From assembly GCA_900543885.1 (NCBI GenBank), contig UQTA01000038.1:1-27948 (forward strand): 27,948 nt of DNA, written 5' to 3'. The position numbers and the translations under genes are program-made. The notes below the pieces were generated by a model. It worked only from the letters and a program-made list of their open reading frames with translations. It did not search any database and was not told the DNA's origin. Each line of letters opens with the position of its first letter. Positions within the stretch are counted from its first letter, which is position 1. This DNA comes from an uncultured Clostridium sp. (GTDB taxonomy: Bacteria; Bacillota; Clostridia; Lachnospirales; Lachnospiraceae). Shown piece after piece: positions 15,011-22,734 of this stretch.

Positions 15011-15925
15011 ATGGATTTGAATTTCAAGCCCGTAGAGGCTGAAGATATGTCCAGGCTGCGCCCTTTTTATGGTCTCAGGCCTAACAAGACCTGTGACAGC
15101 GTATTCCTGGACTCTTTTTTATGGAAAGATTATTATAAAGTACAGTGTGCAGTCAGCGAAGGCAAGGCAGCTTTATGGCTTATGGAAAAGGACGGTATCC
15201 TTTCAAGTGCCATGCCCCTTTGCAAAGAGGAAGATCTTCCGCATTTCTTTTACCAGATGGTAGATTATTTTGACAATGTGCTTCACAAACCTTTCTATAT
15301 TTCTCTGGCTGACGCAGAAGCCGTAGAATATCTGGATCTGGATCCGGCTGAATTTGAAGTAACAGAATTAGATGACTTAAAAGACTATCTTTACGATGGA
15401 AATGCCATGCGTACATTAGCCGGTAAGAAGCTTCACAAGAAGAAAAACCGTTTAAATGGCTTTTTAAAGACCTACGAAGGCAGATATGAATACCGCAGGA
15501 TCTGTTGTTCTGACCGCCAGGAAGTATGGCAATTTATGGAAAAATGGAGACAGCAGAAGGTGGAGTCCTATGAAAATGAGATCTCCCTGGACTATGAAGT
15601 AGCCGGTATCCATGATATTTTAAAGAACTGTTCCGCATTTAATGTGCCAATGGCCGGTGTTTACATTGACGGAGAATTAAAGGCATTTACAGTGGGAAGC
15701 TTAAATGAGCGGGAAAATATGGCGGTGATCCATATTGAAAAAGCAGATCCTGAGATCAACGGTCTGTATCAGTTCATTAACCAGCAGTTTTTAGTTCATG
15801 AGTTTCCGGATGTGGCACTGGTAAACAGAGAAGATGATGTGGGAATGCCGGGACTGCGCAAGGCGAAAATGAGCTATTATCCGGTGGATTTTGCAAGAAA
15901 ATACTCTGTAAAGAAGAAATACTAA
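15011..15925 (+). CDS. DUF2156 protein (phosphatidylglycerol lysyltransferase C-terminal-like domain)
   Basis: A 304-aa protein of the DUF2156 group, the soluble double-GNAT domain that in MprF/LPG synthases transfers aminoacyl groups to lipids. Seen here without the membrane flippase part. The typical features are the start FKPVEAEDMSRLRPFYGLRP, the loop KKLHKKKNRLNGFLKTYEGR and the later NVPMAGVYIDGELKAFTVGS, ending VNREDDVGMPGLRKAKMSYY PVDF. Stand-alone DUF2156 proteins are common in Clostridia and their substrates are unknown. ATG 15011 follows ACGAGG. The GNAT gene starts 41 bases downstream, so the two are probably cotranscribed. Confidence 0.85.
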   Translation: MDLNFKPVEAEDMSRLRPFYGLRPNKTCDSVFLDSFLWKDYYKVQCAVSEGKAALWLMEKDGILSSAMPLCKEEDLPHFFYQMVDYFDNVLHKPFYISLADAEAVEYLDLDPAEFEVTELDDLKDYLYDGNAMRTLAGKKLHKKKNRLNGFLKTYEGRYEYRRICCSDRQEVWQFMEKWRQQKVESYENEISLDYEVAGIHDILKNCSAFNVPMAGVYIDGELKAFTVGSLNERENMAVIHIEKADPEINGLYQFINQQFLVHEFPDVALVNREDDVGMPGLRKAKMSYYPVDFARKYSVKKKY

Positions 15926-15966
15926 GGGGACAAGAAGCTTTTGTTGCTGGGAAGAAAGAGGCAGAT

Positions 15967-17046
15967 ATGGTACGATATTTAGAGAAAAGTGAATATGGAA
16001 AATGCAGACCTTTGTGGGAAGAAGCATTTCCGGAAGATTCAAAAAGCTTTGCAGATTATTATTTTTCTGAAAAACTTCCAGGCAGTAAGGTGCTGGCCAT
16101 AGAGGGAGAAGACGGAAAGCTGCTTACCATGGCTCATTTAAATCCATATATCATTTCTGTAAATGGGAAAAAATGGGAATTGCCTTATATTGTAGGAGTG
16201 GCGACTGCCGCGGATCAGCGCCACAAAGGTTATATGCGTCAGGTTCTTTATAAGATGCTTCAGGATTTAAATAAAGAGAAGAAGCCATTTTGTTTTCTGA
16301 TGCCTGCGGCAGAGGCGATCTATCGTCCGTTCCAGTTTGCCTTTATCTACGACCAGCCAGTTTGGAAACCAGGTGATGAACCGGAAAAAGGACTGAAAAA
16401 ACGAAAGCTGGATCTGGCAGAAGAGGCACAGAGCACAGCGGTCTGGATGAATAACTGGCTTGAGAAACGTTATGAAGTCTATACAGTGAGAGATCAGGCT
16501 TATATGGAGCTTCTTCAGAAAGAGCTGGAAAGTGAAGCCGGAGAAGTGACCGGATGGTATGAAGAAAACGGAAAACTTCATGGGCTGGAAGCCTGGTGGG
16601 GACTTGGAAAAAGAGAGGAACGGTTTTATTACAGCCTTTCAGAAATGGAACCCGCTGACGCACATCCGGCGATCATGGCCCGGATCACAGATGTAAAAGC
16701 ATTGCTTGAAATGATCTGTTTAAAGGAAGATGTGCCGGAAAACAGATTTCAGGCGGTTCTTTCTGTGAAAGATCCCATTGTCAGAGAGAATGGGGGAAAC
16801 TGGCTGTGGAAACTGGAAAAAAATGGAAGTACATTGGAATCAATGAACGGACTGGGACTGCAGGCAGAAGCAGAAGGCAGTGAACAGATCCCATTCTCCA
16901 GTGAGGTATTAGAGATAAATGTGGATGAGCTGGCTCAGTGGATCTTTGGCTACAGGCCACTTGAAGAGATACTGACGGTTGCGCCGCCGTTCTGGACAGA
17001 ATATGTGCGGACACTGCAAGGGGTATTTATAGACGAGGTCGTATAA
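15967..17046 (+). CDS. GNAT family N-acetyltransferase, Eis-like two-domain type
   Basis: A 359-aa protein whose N-terminal half is a GNAT fold: the acetyl-CoA binding strand and loop are LPYIVGVATAADQRHKGYMR (Q/R-x-x-G/A-like QRHKGY) followed by the helix QVLYKMLQDL, and FCFLMPAAEAIYRPFQFAFI matches the Eis-type pattern. The second half is a further acyltransferase-like plus SCP2-like region, as in Eis proteins, with the closing motif LAQWIFGYRPLEEI. Substrate not predictable. ATG 15967 follows AAAGAGGCAG. It follows the DUF2156 gene closely; both are GNAT-fold acyltransferases and may act in related steps. Confidence 0.85.
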   Translation: MVRYLEKSEYGKCRPLWEEAFPEDSKSFADYYFSEKLPGSKVLAIEGEDGKLLTMAHLNPYIISVNGKKWELPYIVGVATAADQRHKGYMRQVLYKMLQDLNKEKKPFCFLMPAAEAIYRPFQFAFIYDQPVWKPGDEPEKGLKKRKLDLAEEAQSTAVWMNNWLEKRYEVYTVRDQAYMELLQKELESEAGEVTGWYEENGKLHGLEAWWGLGKREERFYYSLSEMEPADAHPAIMARITDVKALLEMICLKEDVPENRFQAVLSVKDPIVRENGGNWLWKLEKNGSTLESMNGLGLQAEAEGSEQIPFSSEVLEINVDELAQWIFGYRPLEEILTVAPPFWTEYVRTLQGVFIDEVV

Positions 17047-17057
17047 AAGATTACGTA

Positions 17058-17090
17058 CTGCCGGAGTCTTCCCTAAAGATTCCGGGAGCA
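17058..17090. repeat. Palindrome in the sirtuin gene leader, related to the putP and amidohydrolase leaders
   Basis: CTGCCGGAGTCTTCCCTAAA then GATTCCGGGAGCAG folds as CTG/CAG, CCGGA/TCCGG and TCTT/AAGA. Its reverse complement (CTCCCGGAATCTTT..GAAGACTCCGG) matches the core of the leader elements at 4239-4285 and 7248-7332, so here the unit is in the opposite orientation relative to the gene. No T-run follows. Confidence 0.45.
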
Positions 17091-17117
17091 GATGATATTT
17101 TTAAGGAGGAAACGCAT

Positions 17118-17852
17118 ATGGATGAAAAATGGCAGCAGTTAAAAGACTGGATCAGTGAAAGCGACAATATCGTATTTTTTGGCGGAGCCGGCGTATCCAC
17201 CGAAAGCGGCATACCGGATTTTCGCAGCGTAGATGGACTGTATAACCAGAAATATAAATATCCGCCGGAGCGGATCATCAGCCACAGCTTTTACATACAG
17301 AATCCGGAAGAGTTCTACCGTTTTTATAAAGACCGTATGTTGTTTCCGGATGCAAAGCCAAATGCTGCGCACAAAGCTCTTGCAAAACTGGAAAAAGAAG
17401 GAAAATTAAAGGCTGTTATTACCCAGAATATTGATGGCCTTCATCAGATGGCAGGAAGCAAAGAAGTGCTGGAGCTTCATGGCTCTGTACACAGAAATTA
17501 TTGTACCCGCTGCGGCCAGTTTTATGATCTGGACTATGTGAGAAAAAGCGAAGGCGTTCCTACTTGTACCTGCGGCGGCCGCATTAAGCCGGATGTAGTT
17601 CTCTATGAAGAAGGTCTGGATGACCGTACGATCCAGAAGTCCATTGATTATATCCGCAATGCAGACATGCTGATCATAGGCGGAACCTCCCTTGTAGTGT
17701 ATCCGGCTGCCGGACTGATTGACTACTACAGAGGCAATAAATTAGTCCTGATCAATAAAAGCGTAACGTCCAGAGACTCACAGGCAGATCTGGTGATCTC
17801 TGACAGTATTGGAGAAGTTTTGGGAACCGTTGTTGGAACGGATGATCAATAA
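17118..17852 (+). CDS. NAD-dependent protein deacetylase, SIR2 family
   Basis: Sirtuin that removes acetyl or related acyl groups from lysines, consuming NAD+ and releasing nicotinamide; cytoplasmic, 244 aa. All catalytic motifs are present: GAGVSTESGIPDFR (23-36), TQNIDGLH (102-109), catalytic H121 in ELHGS, and the zinc site C129, C132, C150, C152. Late GGTSLVVYPAAGL and LINKS bind NAD. ATG 17118 follows TAAGGAGGAAACGCAT. It precedes DUF951 by 22 bases and lies just after two acyltransferase-like genes, so acetylation-related functions are clustered, though a functional link is only inference. Often annotated cobB or srtN; I leave the symbol open. Confidence 0.95.
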   Translation: MDEKWQQLKDWISESDNIVFFGGAGVSTESGIPDFRSVDGLYNQKYKYPPERIISHSFYIQNPEEFYRFYKDRMLFPDAKPNAAHKALAKLEKEGKLKAVITQNIDGLHQMAGSKEVLELHGSVHRNYCTRCGQFYDLDYVRKSEGVPTCTCGGRIKPDVVLYEEGLDDRTIQKSIDYIRNADMLIIGGTSLVVYPAAGLIDYYRGNKLVLINKSVTSRDSQADLVISDSIGEVLGTVVGTDDQ

Positions 17853-17874
17853 AGAAAAACCAGGGAGAACACAT

Positions 17875-18084
17875 ATGCCGGGAGAACGTTTAAACTACGA
17901 AGTAGGAGATATTGTTAAATTAAAAAAGCCTCATCCATGCGGAAGCAGTGAATGGGAGATCTTAAGAGTGGGAGCAGATTTTCGCTTAAAATGTACCGGC
18001 TGCGGGCACCAGATCATGGCAGCCCGCAGACTGGTAGAAAAAAATACAAAGGGCCTGAAAAAGAAAGACGAGATCAGCGGTTGA
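17875..18084 (+). CDS. DUF951 family protein
   Basis: A 69-aa protein of the DUF951 family, widespread in Firmicutes. The family pattern is complete: YEVGDIVKLKKPHPCGSSEW, EILRVGADFRLKCTGCGHQI and the tail AARRLVEK. The CGxxxW and CxxC-GH cysteines suggest a metal site or nucleic-acid contact; the family is small and basic, and its role is not settled as far as I know. ATG 17875 follows AGGGAG; a longer in-frame start inside the sirtuin gene is rejected because this start has the ribosome binding site and fits the usual length. Its 3' end overlaps the convergent regulator gene by 11 bases. Confidence 0.87.
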   Translation: MPGERLNYEVGDIVKLKKPHPCGSSEWEILRVGADFRLKCTGCGHQIMAARRLVEKNTKGLKKKDEISG

Positions 18085-19894
18085 TATAACGCCACAGTGT
18101 GGTCCGGCTGATCCCCAGCTTTTTTGCCGCAGCGGTCTGGTTTCCATTGCAGCTGTTTAATACGTGCTGGACAATGTCCTGATTGATACGGTCCAGAGGC
18201 TGTTCTAAGTTCAGGGAAAAACTTTCTTTTTCATGAGATATTTTAGAAGGTGTCACTACCTGAGGTTCATGATTATCCGGGAAAAAGGTGGACTCTTCTT
18301 TTAATATTTTTTCAATGGTATCACGGGATATATAAGCAGTGCTGGTTTCCAGTACTGCTTTTTTTAATATACGCTTAAACTGGGTGCGGTTGCATGGATA
18401 GTCATAATCCATGAGCAGTTTTGCAGCTCCATCTTCCAGACCTACTACCTGACAGCCCAGGTCCTGGTTTAATGTATCAATATAAAGAGCCGCTGAAGGC
18501 ACGATGTCATTTTTCTGTTCCCGCAAGGGTTTAATAGGAAGAGGTACGCAGCCAAGCATATTGGTGTATTCTAAGGCTGCGTGGGGCATGTGGCCGTCCT
18601 TTGCCTGGGTGCAGGAGAAGATCAGACGGTTTCGGATATGCAGATTGGTATCCAGGATAATGGATAACAGCTGCTTTTGTCTCTGGTGGGACAAAACTCC
18701 CAGATTGGAAATATAAATGGTATTTCCATTATCTGTAAAAGGAGAGTTGTAATGATTGATCAGGAAATTCCAGGTTTTATCATTTAACATGGAACAGTTC
18801 ACAACGTAGAGAGGTTCATCATTAAACTGGCTCTTTGCATAGTGGAGATAAGCTACACGGTCTTTGCCTGTACCGATCTCTCCGGTGATCATAAGAGGGA
18901 CTGAAGAAGAACCTGACTGATCCATGGCAGCGGCTGCTTTTCGGGACAGTTCGGTGTTGCTGTAAAAGCTTTCAATAAAGCTTTGTAATGCCTGTTCTTT
19001 ATCCATAATGGTAATGCCGTATTTAGAGTGGCTTAAAGGAATCTTGGATAACATGATGCGGAAGATGATATAAGGGAAATCTCCCTCTTCAGCCAGACTG
19101 GAGCGGACAGAATACAGCTGATTTTCCAGTGTGATAAAGAAGGACCGTCTGGAAGTGGTACGGCATTTTCCAAGCTCTTTTTGGAGACATTGGATAAATT
19201 CTTCTTCCTTTTCGTCATCTACAGTGGAATAATGGCAGCGGCCGTCCAGATCCAGGATCAGGTACTGGTTGGAGCTGCTGCGGATCAAAGACTGCATCAT
19301 AGCATTGGAATTACACAGCTTCTGGTACTGCTGCCAGGTGCCGATGGCATTTTCCATGGCCTGTTTTACACTTTCAGAACTGGAAGCAAGAATGATCGGT
19401 GTAAGGCCGATCATCTTCGCATGGTCATAAGGGATCATATCGCAGACAACGGTCTTGTATCCCTGTTCTTTCATCCGATCCAAGAGGGTGCTGGAATCTT
19501 TCCAGTTGTCTACGGAGAAAGAAAAGATATCTACATGGATCTGTAAAAGGTCACAGAGGTTTTTGGCGATGACAGTCAGGGACTGGAAGCCTAACAGGGC
19601 AAACTTTGTTCCGGTATTCTGGGCCATTTTAATACAGCGCAGTACATCATAATAACCGATACCAATATCAATAACAGGAACATGGACAGACCGGGAGATC
19701 ATGTTGGCGGTGTTTGCACGGGAAATAATGACATCATAATGATCACTGTAGCGCTTGGCAAGGGAGAGTCCCTGCTCCATGCTTCCGGCATAGGCAGTCA
19801 GTTCGATCTCAGGGTACTGAAGGGCGCATTGTTTCATAAGAGTGACAAGACCCTTATAGGGGGCAATCCCCAATATACGGATTTTTTTTATCAT
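18074..19894 (-). CDS. PrpR-type regulator with degenerate sigma-54 AAA+ domain
   Basis: A 606-aa regulator. Residues 1-190 form the PrpR N-terminal sensor domain (ISRANTANMI near 58, VPVIDIGIGYYDVLRCIKMA at 73-92). A middle domain follows (200-290, PAS-like). Residues 300-520 resemble a sigma-54 activator AAA+ domain: Walker A GEIGTGKD (338-345), PLREQKNDI (456-464). But Walker B is IYISNL (no acidic pair) and there is no GAFTGA. The C-terminus (575-606) is a Fis-type helix-turn-helix, NGNQTAAAKKLGISRTTLWR. It therefore probably does not drive sigma-54 and may repress or activate at ordinary promoters. Divergent from the sugar-acid operon, its likely target. ATG 19894 follows GAGGTG. Confidence 0.88.
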   Translation of the reverse strand: MIKKIRILGIAPYKGLVTLMKQCALQYPEIELTAYAGSMEQGLSLAKRYSDHYDVIISRANTANMISRSVHVPVIDIGIGYYDVLRCIKMAQNTGTKFALLGFQSLTVIAKNLCDLLQIHVDIFSFSVDNWKDSSTLLDRMKEQGYKTVVCDMIPYDHAKMIGLTPIILASSSESVKQAMENAIGTWQQYQKLCNSNAMMQSLIRSSSNQYLILDLDGRCHYSTVDDEKEEEFIQCLQKELGKCRTTSRRSFFITLENQLYSVRSSLAEEGDFPYIIFRIMLSKIPLSHSKYGITIMDKEQALQSFIESFYSNTELSRKAAAAMDQSGSSSVPLMITGEIGTGKDRVAYLHYAKSQFNDEPLYVVNCSMLNDKTWNFLINHYNSPFTDNGNTIYISNLGVLSHQRQKQLLSIILDTNLHIRNRLIFSCTQAKDGHMPHAALEYTNMLGCVPLPIKPLREQKNDIVPSAALYIDTLNQDLGCQVVGLEDGAAKLLMDYDYPCNRTQFKRILKKAVLETSTAYISRDTIEKILKEESTFFPDNHEPQVVTPSKISHEKESFSLNLEQPLDRINQDIVQHVLNSCNGNQTAAAKKLGISRTTLWRYINR

Positions 19895-19917
19895 TTAGGA
19901 CACCTCATGTTTATGAA

Positions 19918-19934
19918 TGTTGCAAATTTAAACA
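19918..19934. promoter_or_regulatory. Candidate operator 1 in the divergent regulator/operon region
   Basis: TGTTGCAAATTTAAACA shares TGTTnCAAATnTnAAC with a second site at 20033-20049. Its near-palindromic ends (ATGTT/AACAT) suit a dimeric regulator. It overlaps the region just downstream of the regulator gene's own TATAAT (minus strand, 19936-19941), compatible with autoregulation. Confidence 0.45.
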
Positions 19935-19935
19935 T

Positions 19936-19941
19936 ATTATA
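19936..19941 (-). promoter_or_regulatory. -10 box of the regulator gene
   Basis: Minus-strand TATAAT, 42 bases before the start codon. No good -35 lies at 16-18 bases, which suggests activator dependence or an imperfect promoter. Confidence 0.4.
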
Positions 19942-20032
19942 CTATAAATTCATTGAAATAGAAAGGAAAAACCATGTAGAATATAAAACGAATCAGAAAT
20001 AAATCTAAAATAAATATGAACTCTCACAAAAA

Positions 20033-20049
20033 TGTTTCAAATGTGAACG
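20033..20049. promoter_or_regulatory. Candidate operator 2, next to the sugar-acid operon start
   Basis: TGTTTCAAATGTGAACG matches 12 of 16 leading positions of the site at 19918-19934 and contains TTCA-N4-TGAA. It is 20-40 bases upstream of the first operon gene, in a 5' position suited to control by the divergent PrpR-type protein. I see no sigma-54 (GG-N10-GC) promoter in the region. Confidence 0.45.
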
Positions 20050-20070
20050 ATTAGAAAGGCGGTGAAATGG

Positions 20071-21291
20071 TTGGAAGAAAGATACCTGATCATTGCGGAT
20101 GACTTTACCGGAGCTAATGACACGGGAGTCCAGCTGCGCAGAAGAGGTTTTCCAACAGAAGTGCTGTTTTGCGGCAAGCCCATGGGTGCAGACCGGTCCA
20201 TTGTCATTGATACGGAATCCAGAAACGTTCATCCAGATCATGCATACCAGATCGTATCCCATGCGCTGGAAAATGTAGATTTTGATGGATTTCGTCATGT
20301 GATCAAAAAAGTAGATTCCACCATGAGAGGAAATATTGCAGCAGAGATCAAGGCGGTAGATGAACATTTCAAACCGGAACTGATGATCTTTGCACCGGCT
20401 CTTCCAGATTTAAAGAGAACCACTGTAGACGGGGTCCAGTGTTTAAATGGCGTAGAGATCTGCCGCACAGAACTTGCCAGTGATCCCAAAAATCCCGTAG
20501 TGGAAGATAATCTGGTACGGATGTTGGGAAGATATTATGATGAGAAGATCATTTTAAAGAGACTTCCGGATGTGAGAAGCGATGATCTTGATTTTACAGA
20601 GGGACGTATTTATGTATGCGACGCAGACTGCAATGATGACTTGAAGAAGGTCTTAAAGGCAGTTGCTAAGACCGGCAAGAAGGTACTTTACATAGGCACT
20701 GCAGGTCTGGCAGATAATCTGATGGAACTGGAACGTCCGTCTCTCCCGGCTTTAGGCGTAGTTGCAAGTGTAAGTACTGTGACTAACCGGCAGATGAAAT
20801 ACTGCGAGGAAGCAGGCATCAAGATGGTAAAACTTCCTATGCATAACATTCTTTCCGGAAAAGAAAATACAGAATCTTACTTAAAAGAAACAGTGGATTC
20901 CCTGAAAGCAGGAAAAGACACCATGCTTCTTGCAAATACATCTTATGACAGAAATGAACTGGAGCTTTCCTTTGAAGCAGGCGAGAAACTGGGACTGGGA
21001 CCTGTAGAAACAGGTGACAAGGTCAGATCAATCATAGGACGTCTGGCTATGGAAGTGCTGGATCAGGTGAAGATATCCGGCGTGTTCTTAACAGGCGGTG
21101 ATACAGCCCTTGGAATGCTGATGAATATTGAAGCAGATGGTTCTGAGATCCTTTCTGAGATCCGCGTAGGTATTCCGCTGGTTCGCGTAAAAGGCGGAAA
21201 GTACGAAGGAATGAAGCTGGTAACAAAAGCAGGTGCTTTTGGAGCCGACGACGCAGCAGCCTTTGCACTGCGAAAGATCAAAGAAGCATAA
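20071..21291 (+). CDS. dtnK: Four-carbon acid sugar kinase (DUF1537 family), DtnK-like
   Basis: ATP-dependent kinase that phosphorylates four-carbon sugar acids at O4, e.g. D-threonate to D-threonate 4-phosphate; about 406 aa. The N-terminal substrate domain begins LIIADDFTGANDTGVQLRRR and contains KKVDSTMRGN and FAPALPDLKRTTVDG. The C-terminal nucleotide domain has VASVSTVTNRQM, SGVFLTGGDTALGML and VTKAGAFGADDAA. I prefer TTG 20071 (MEERYLIIADDF), seven bases after AAAGGCGGTG; GTG 20062 is the alternative but sits almost on that ribosome binding site. With the PdxA homologue of this operon it forms the known threonate route. Exact stereochemistry cannot be told. Confidence 0.88.
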   Translation: MEERYLIIADDFTGANDTGVQLRRRGFPTEVLFCGKPMGADRSIVIDTESRNVHPDHAYQIVSHALENVDFDGFRHVIKKVDSTMRGNIAAEIKAVDEHFKPELMIFAPALPDLKRTTVDGVQCLNGVEICRTELASDPKNPVVEDNLVRMLGRYYDEKIILKRLPDVRSDDLDFTEGRIYVCDADCNDDLKKVLKAVAKTGKKVLYIGTAGLADNLMELERPSLPALGVVASVSTVTNRQMKYCEEAGIKMVKLPMHNILSGKENTESYLKETVDSLKAGKDTMLLANTSYDRNELELSFEAGEKLGLGPVETGDKVRSIIGRLAMEVLDQVKISGVFLTGGDTALGMLMNIEADGSEILSEIRVGIPLVRVKGGKYEGMKLVTKAGAFGADDAAAFALRKIKEA

Positions 21292-21377
21292 GTTCAAAAT
21301 TTTGCCCTTATATAACAATTTACATAAAGGAACTTAAAAACTAACGATTCTATCATTTATAACAGGAGGAAGAAAAG

Positions 21378-22655
21378 ATGAAAGAATTTTTATTACCTTA
21401 TGGAAAAGAAAAATTAACAGCAAAGATCGAGGATGAGCATTTAGCAGGTGTGCTGTTATCTGAACTTCACAGCTACAAGGCACCAAAGAGCGGTGCTGAA
21501 CTGGTTCAGGACGCTTTGGAGCACCCGATCGGAACTCCAAGACTGTGCGATATGGCAGCTGGAAAGAAAAAAATCGTTGTTATTTCTTCTGACCATACAA
21601 GACCTGTTCCAAGCCACATTATGATGCCTTTGATCTTAGCTGAGATCCGCAAGGGCAACCCTGATGCAGATATTACGATCCTTATTTCTACCGGTCTTCA
21701 CAGAACCACTACCAAAGAAGAGCTGGCAGCTAAGTTTGGTCCAGAGATCATGGCAAATGAGAAGATCGTAGTTCATGACTGCGATGATAAGGATAACCTG
21801 GTATACCTTGGCAAGCTTCCTTCCGGCGGCAATCTGATCATCAACCGTCTGGCAGCTGAGGCAGACCTGTTAGTAGCAGAAGGCTTCATTGAGCCACACT
21901 TCTTCGCAGGTTTCTCCGGCGGCAGAAAGAGTATTCTTCCAGGTGTTGCAAGCCGCGAGACTGTTATGTACAACCATAACTCCGGATTTATCGCTGATCC
22001 TCATGCACGTACTGGTGTTATTGAAGGCAACCCGGTTCACAACGATATGCTGTATGCAGCAAGAGCAGCAAGACTGGATTTCATTGTAAACGTAGTTATT
22101 GATGCAGCACATGATCCTATTTTTGCAGTAGCTGGTGACTGTGATCTGGCTCACAGAGTAGGCCGTGAGTTCTTAGCTTCCAAGTGCCAGGTAGATGCAA
22201 TTCCGGCAGATATCGTTATCTCCACAAACGGCGGATATCCTCTGGATCAGAACATTTATCAGTCTGTAAAGGGTATGACCGCAGCAGAGGCAACTGTAAA
22301 AGAAGGCGGCGTTATCATCATGCTTTCCAAGGCTGCTGACGGACACGGCGGAAAATACTTCCATGAGACCTTCCGTGATGAGAAGGATCTGAACCGTATG
22401 ATGAAGACCTTCCTTGACAGAAAGCCGGAAGAGACCATTATCGATCAGTGGCAGTCCCAGATCTTTGCAAGACTGCTGTTAAAGGCAACTGTAGTATTTG
22501 TATCTTCCTGCGATGACCAGTTAGTAGAAGACCTGCATATGGTTCCTGCACACAGCATGGAAGAGGCTATGGAGAAGGCAAAAGCTATTGTTAAGAAGGA
22601 TGACTACAAGGTAACTGTTATCCCGGATGGTGTATCTGTTATTGTCAGAGAGTAA
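21378..22655 (+). CDS. LarA-family nickel-pincer 2-hydroxyacid racemase/epimerase
   Basis: A 425-aa LarA homologue (DUF2088 plus C-terminal domain). LarA uses a covalently bound nickel-pincer nucleotide to move a hydride at C2 of 2-hydroxyacids. All key residues fall at the same numbers as in lactate racemase: D72 and R75 (SDHTRP), H108 (TGLHR), H174 (EPHFFAGFSGG), pincer lysine K184 (GGRKSILPG), nickel ligand H200 (MYNHN) and K298 (YQSVKG). So it should be active. The gene context argues against lactate: a sugar acid epimerase or glycerate racemase is more likely. The cofactor genes larB, larC and larE are not in the window. ATG 21378 follows ACAGGAGGAAG. Confidence 0.88.
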   Translation: MKEFLLPYGKEKLTAKIEDEHLAGVLLSELHSYKAPKSGAELVQDALEHPIGTPRLCDMAAGKKKIVVISSDHTRPVPSHIMMPLILAEIRKGNPDADITILISTGLHRTTTKEELAAKFGPEIMANEKIVVHDCDDKDNLVYLGKLPSGGNLIINRLAAEADLLVAEGFIEPHFFAGFSGGRKSILPGVASRETVMYNHNSGFIADPHARTGVIEGNPVHNDMLYAARAARLDFIVNVVIDAAHDPIFAVAGDCDLAHRVGREFLASKCQVDAIPADIVISTNGGYPLDQNIYQSVKGMTAAEATVKEGGVIIMLSKAADGHGGKYFHETFRDEKDLNRMMKTFLDRKPEETIIDQWQSQIFARLLLKATVVFVSSCDDQLVEDLHMVPAHSMEEAMEKAKAIVKKDDYKVTVIPDGVSVIVRE

Positions 22656-22664
22656 TGTGTAGCT

Positions 22665-22694
22665 CTTCAGCCTTGCAAAAATGCAAGGCTGAAG
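22665..22694. repeat. Perfect TTCAGCCTTGCA hairpin between larA-like and glycerate kinase genes
   Basis: CTTCAGCCTTGCA (22665-22677) and TGCAAGGCTGAAG (22682-22694) pair over 13 bp with an AAAA loop. No T-run follows, so it is not a clear terminator; it could be an intercistronic RNA stabiliser. The same arm sequence recurs at 8840 and at the ends of the element at 25042-25192. Confidence 0.65.
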
Positions 22695-22734
22695 GGAATA
22701 ATAGACCAGATTTTGTAAAAGGAGATAGACAGCC

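Noticed and set aside
19895..20061. Sigma-54 promoter expected from the PrpR-type regulator
   Set aside because: No GG-N10-GC pattern in the intergenic region; the regulator also lacks GAFTGA.
21378..22655. Plain lactate racemase
   Set aside because: Active-site residues fit LarA, but the gene sits in an acid-sugar operon with no lactate genes or larBCE, so lactate as substrate is not supported.
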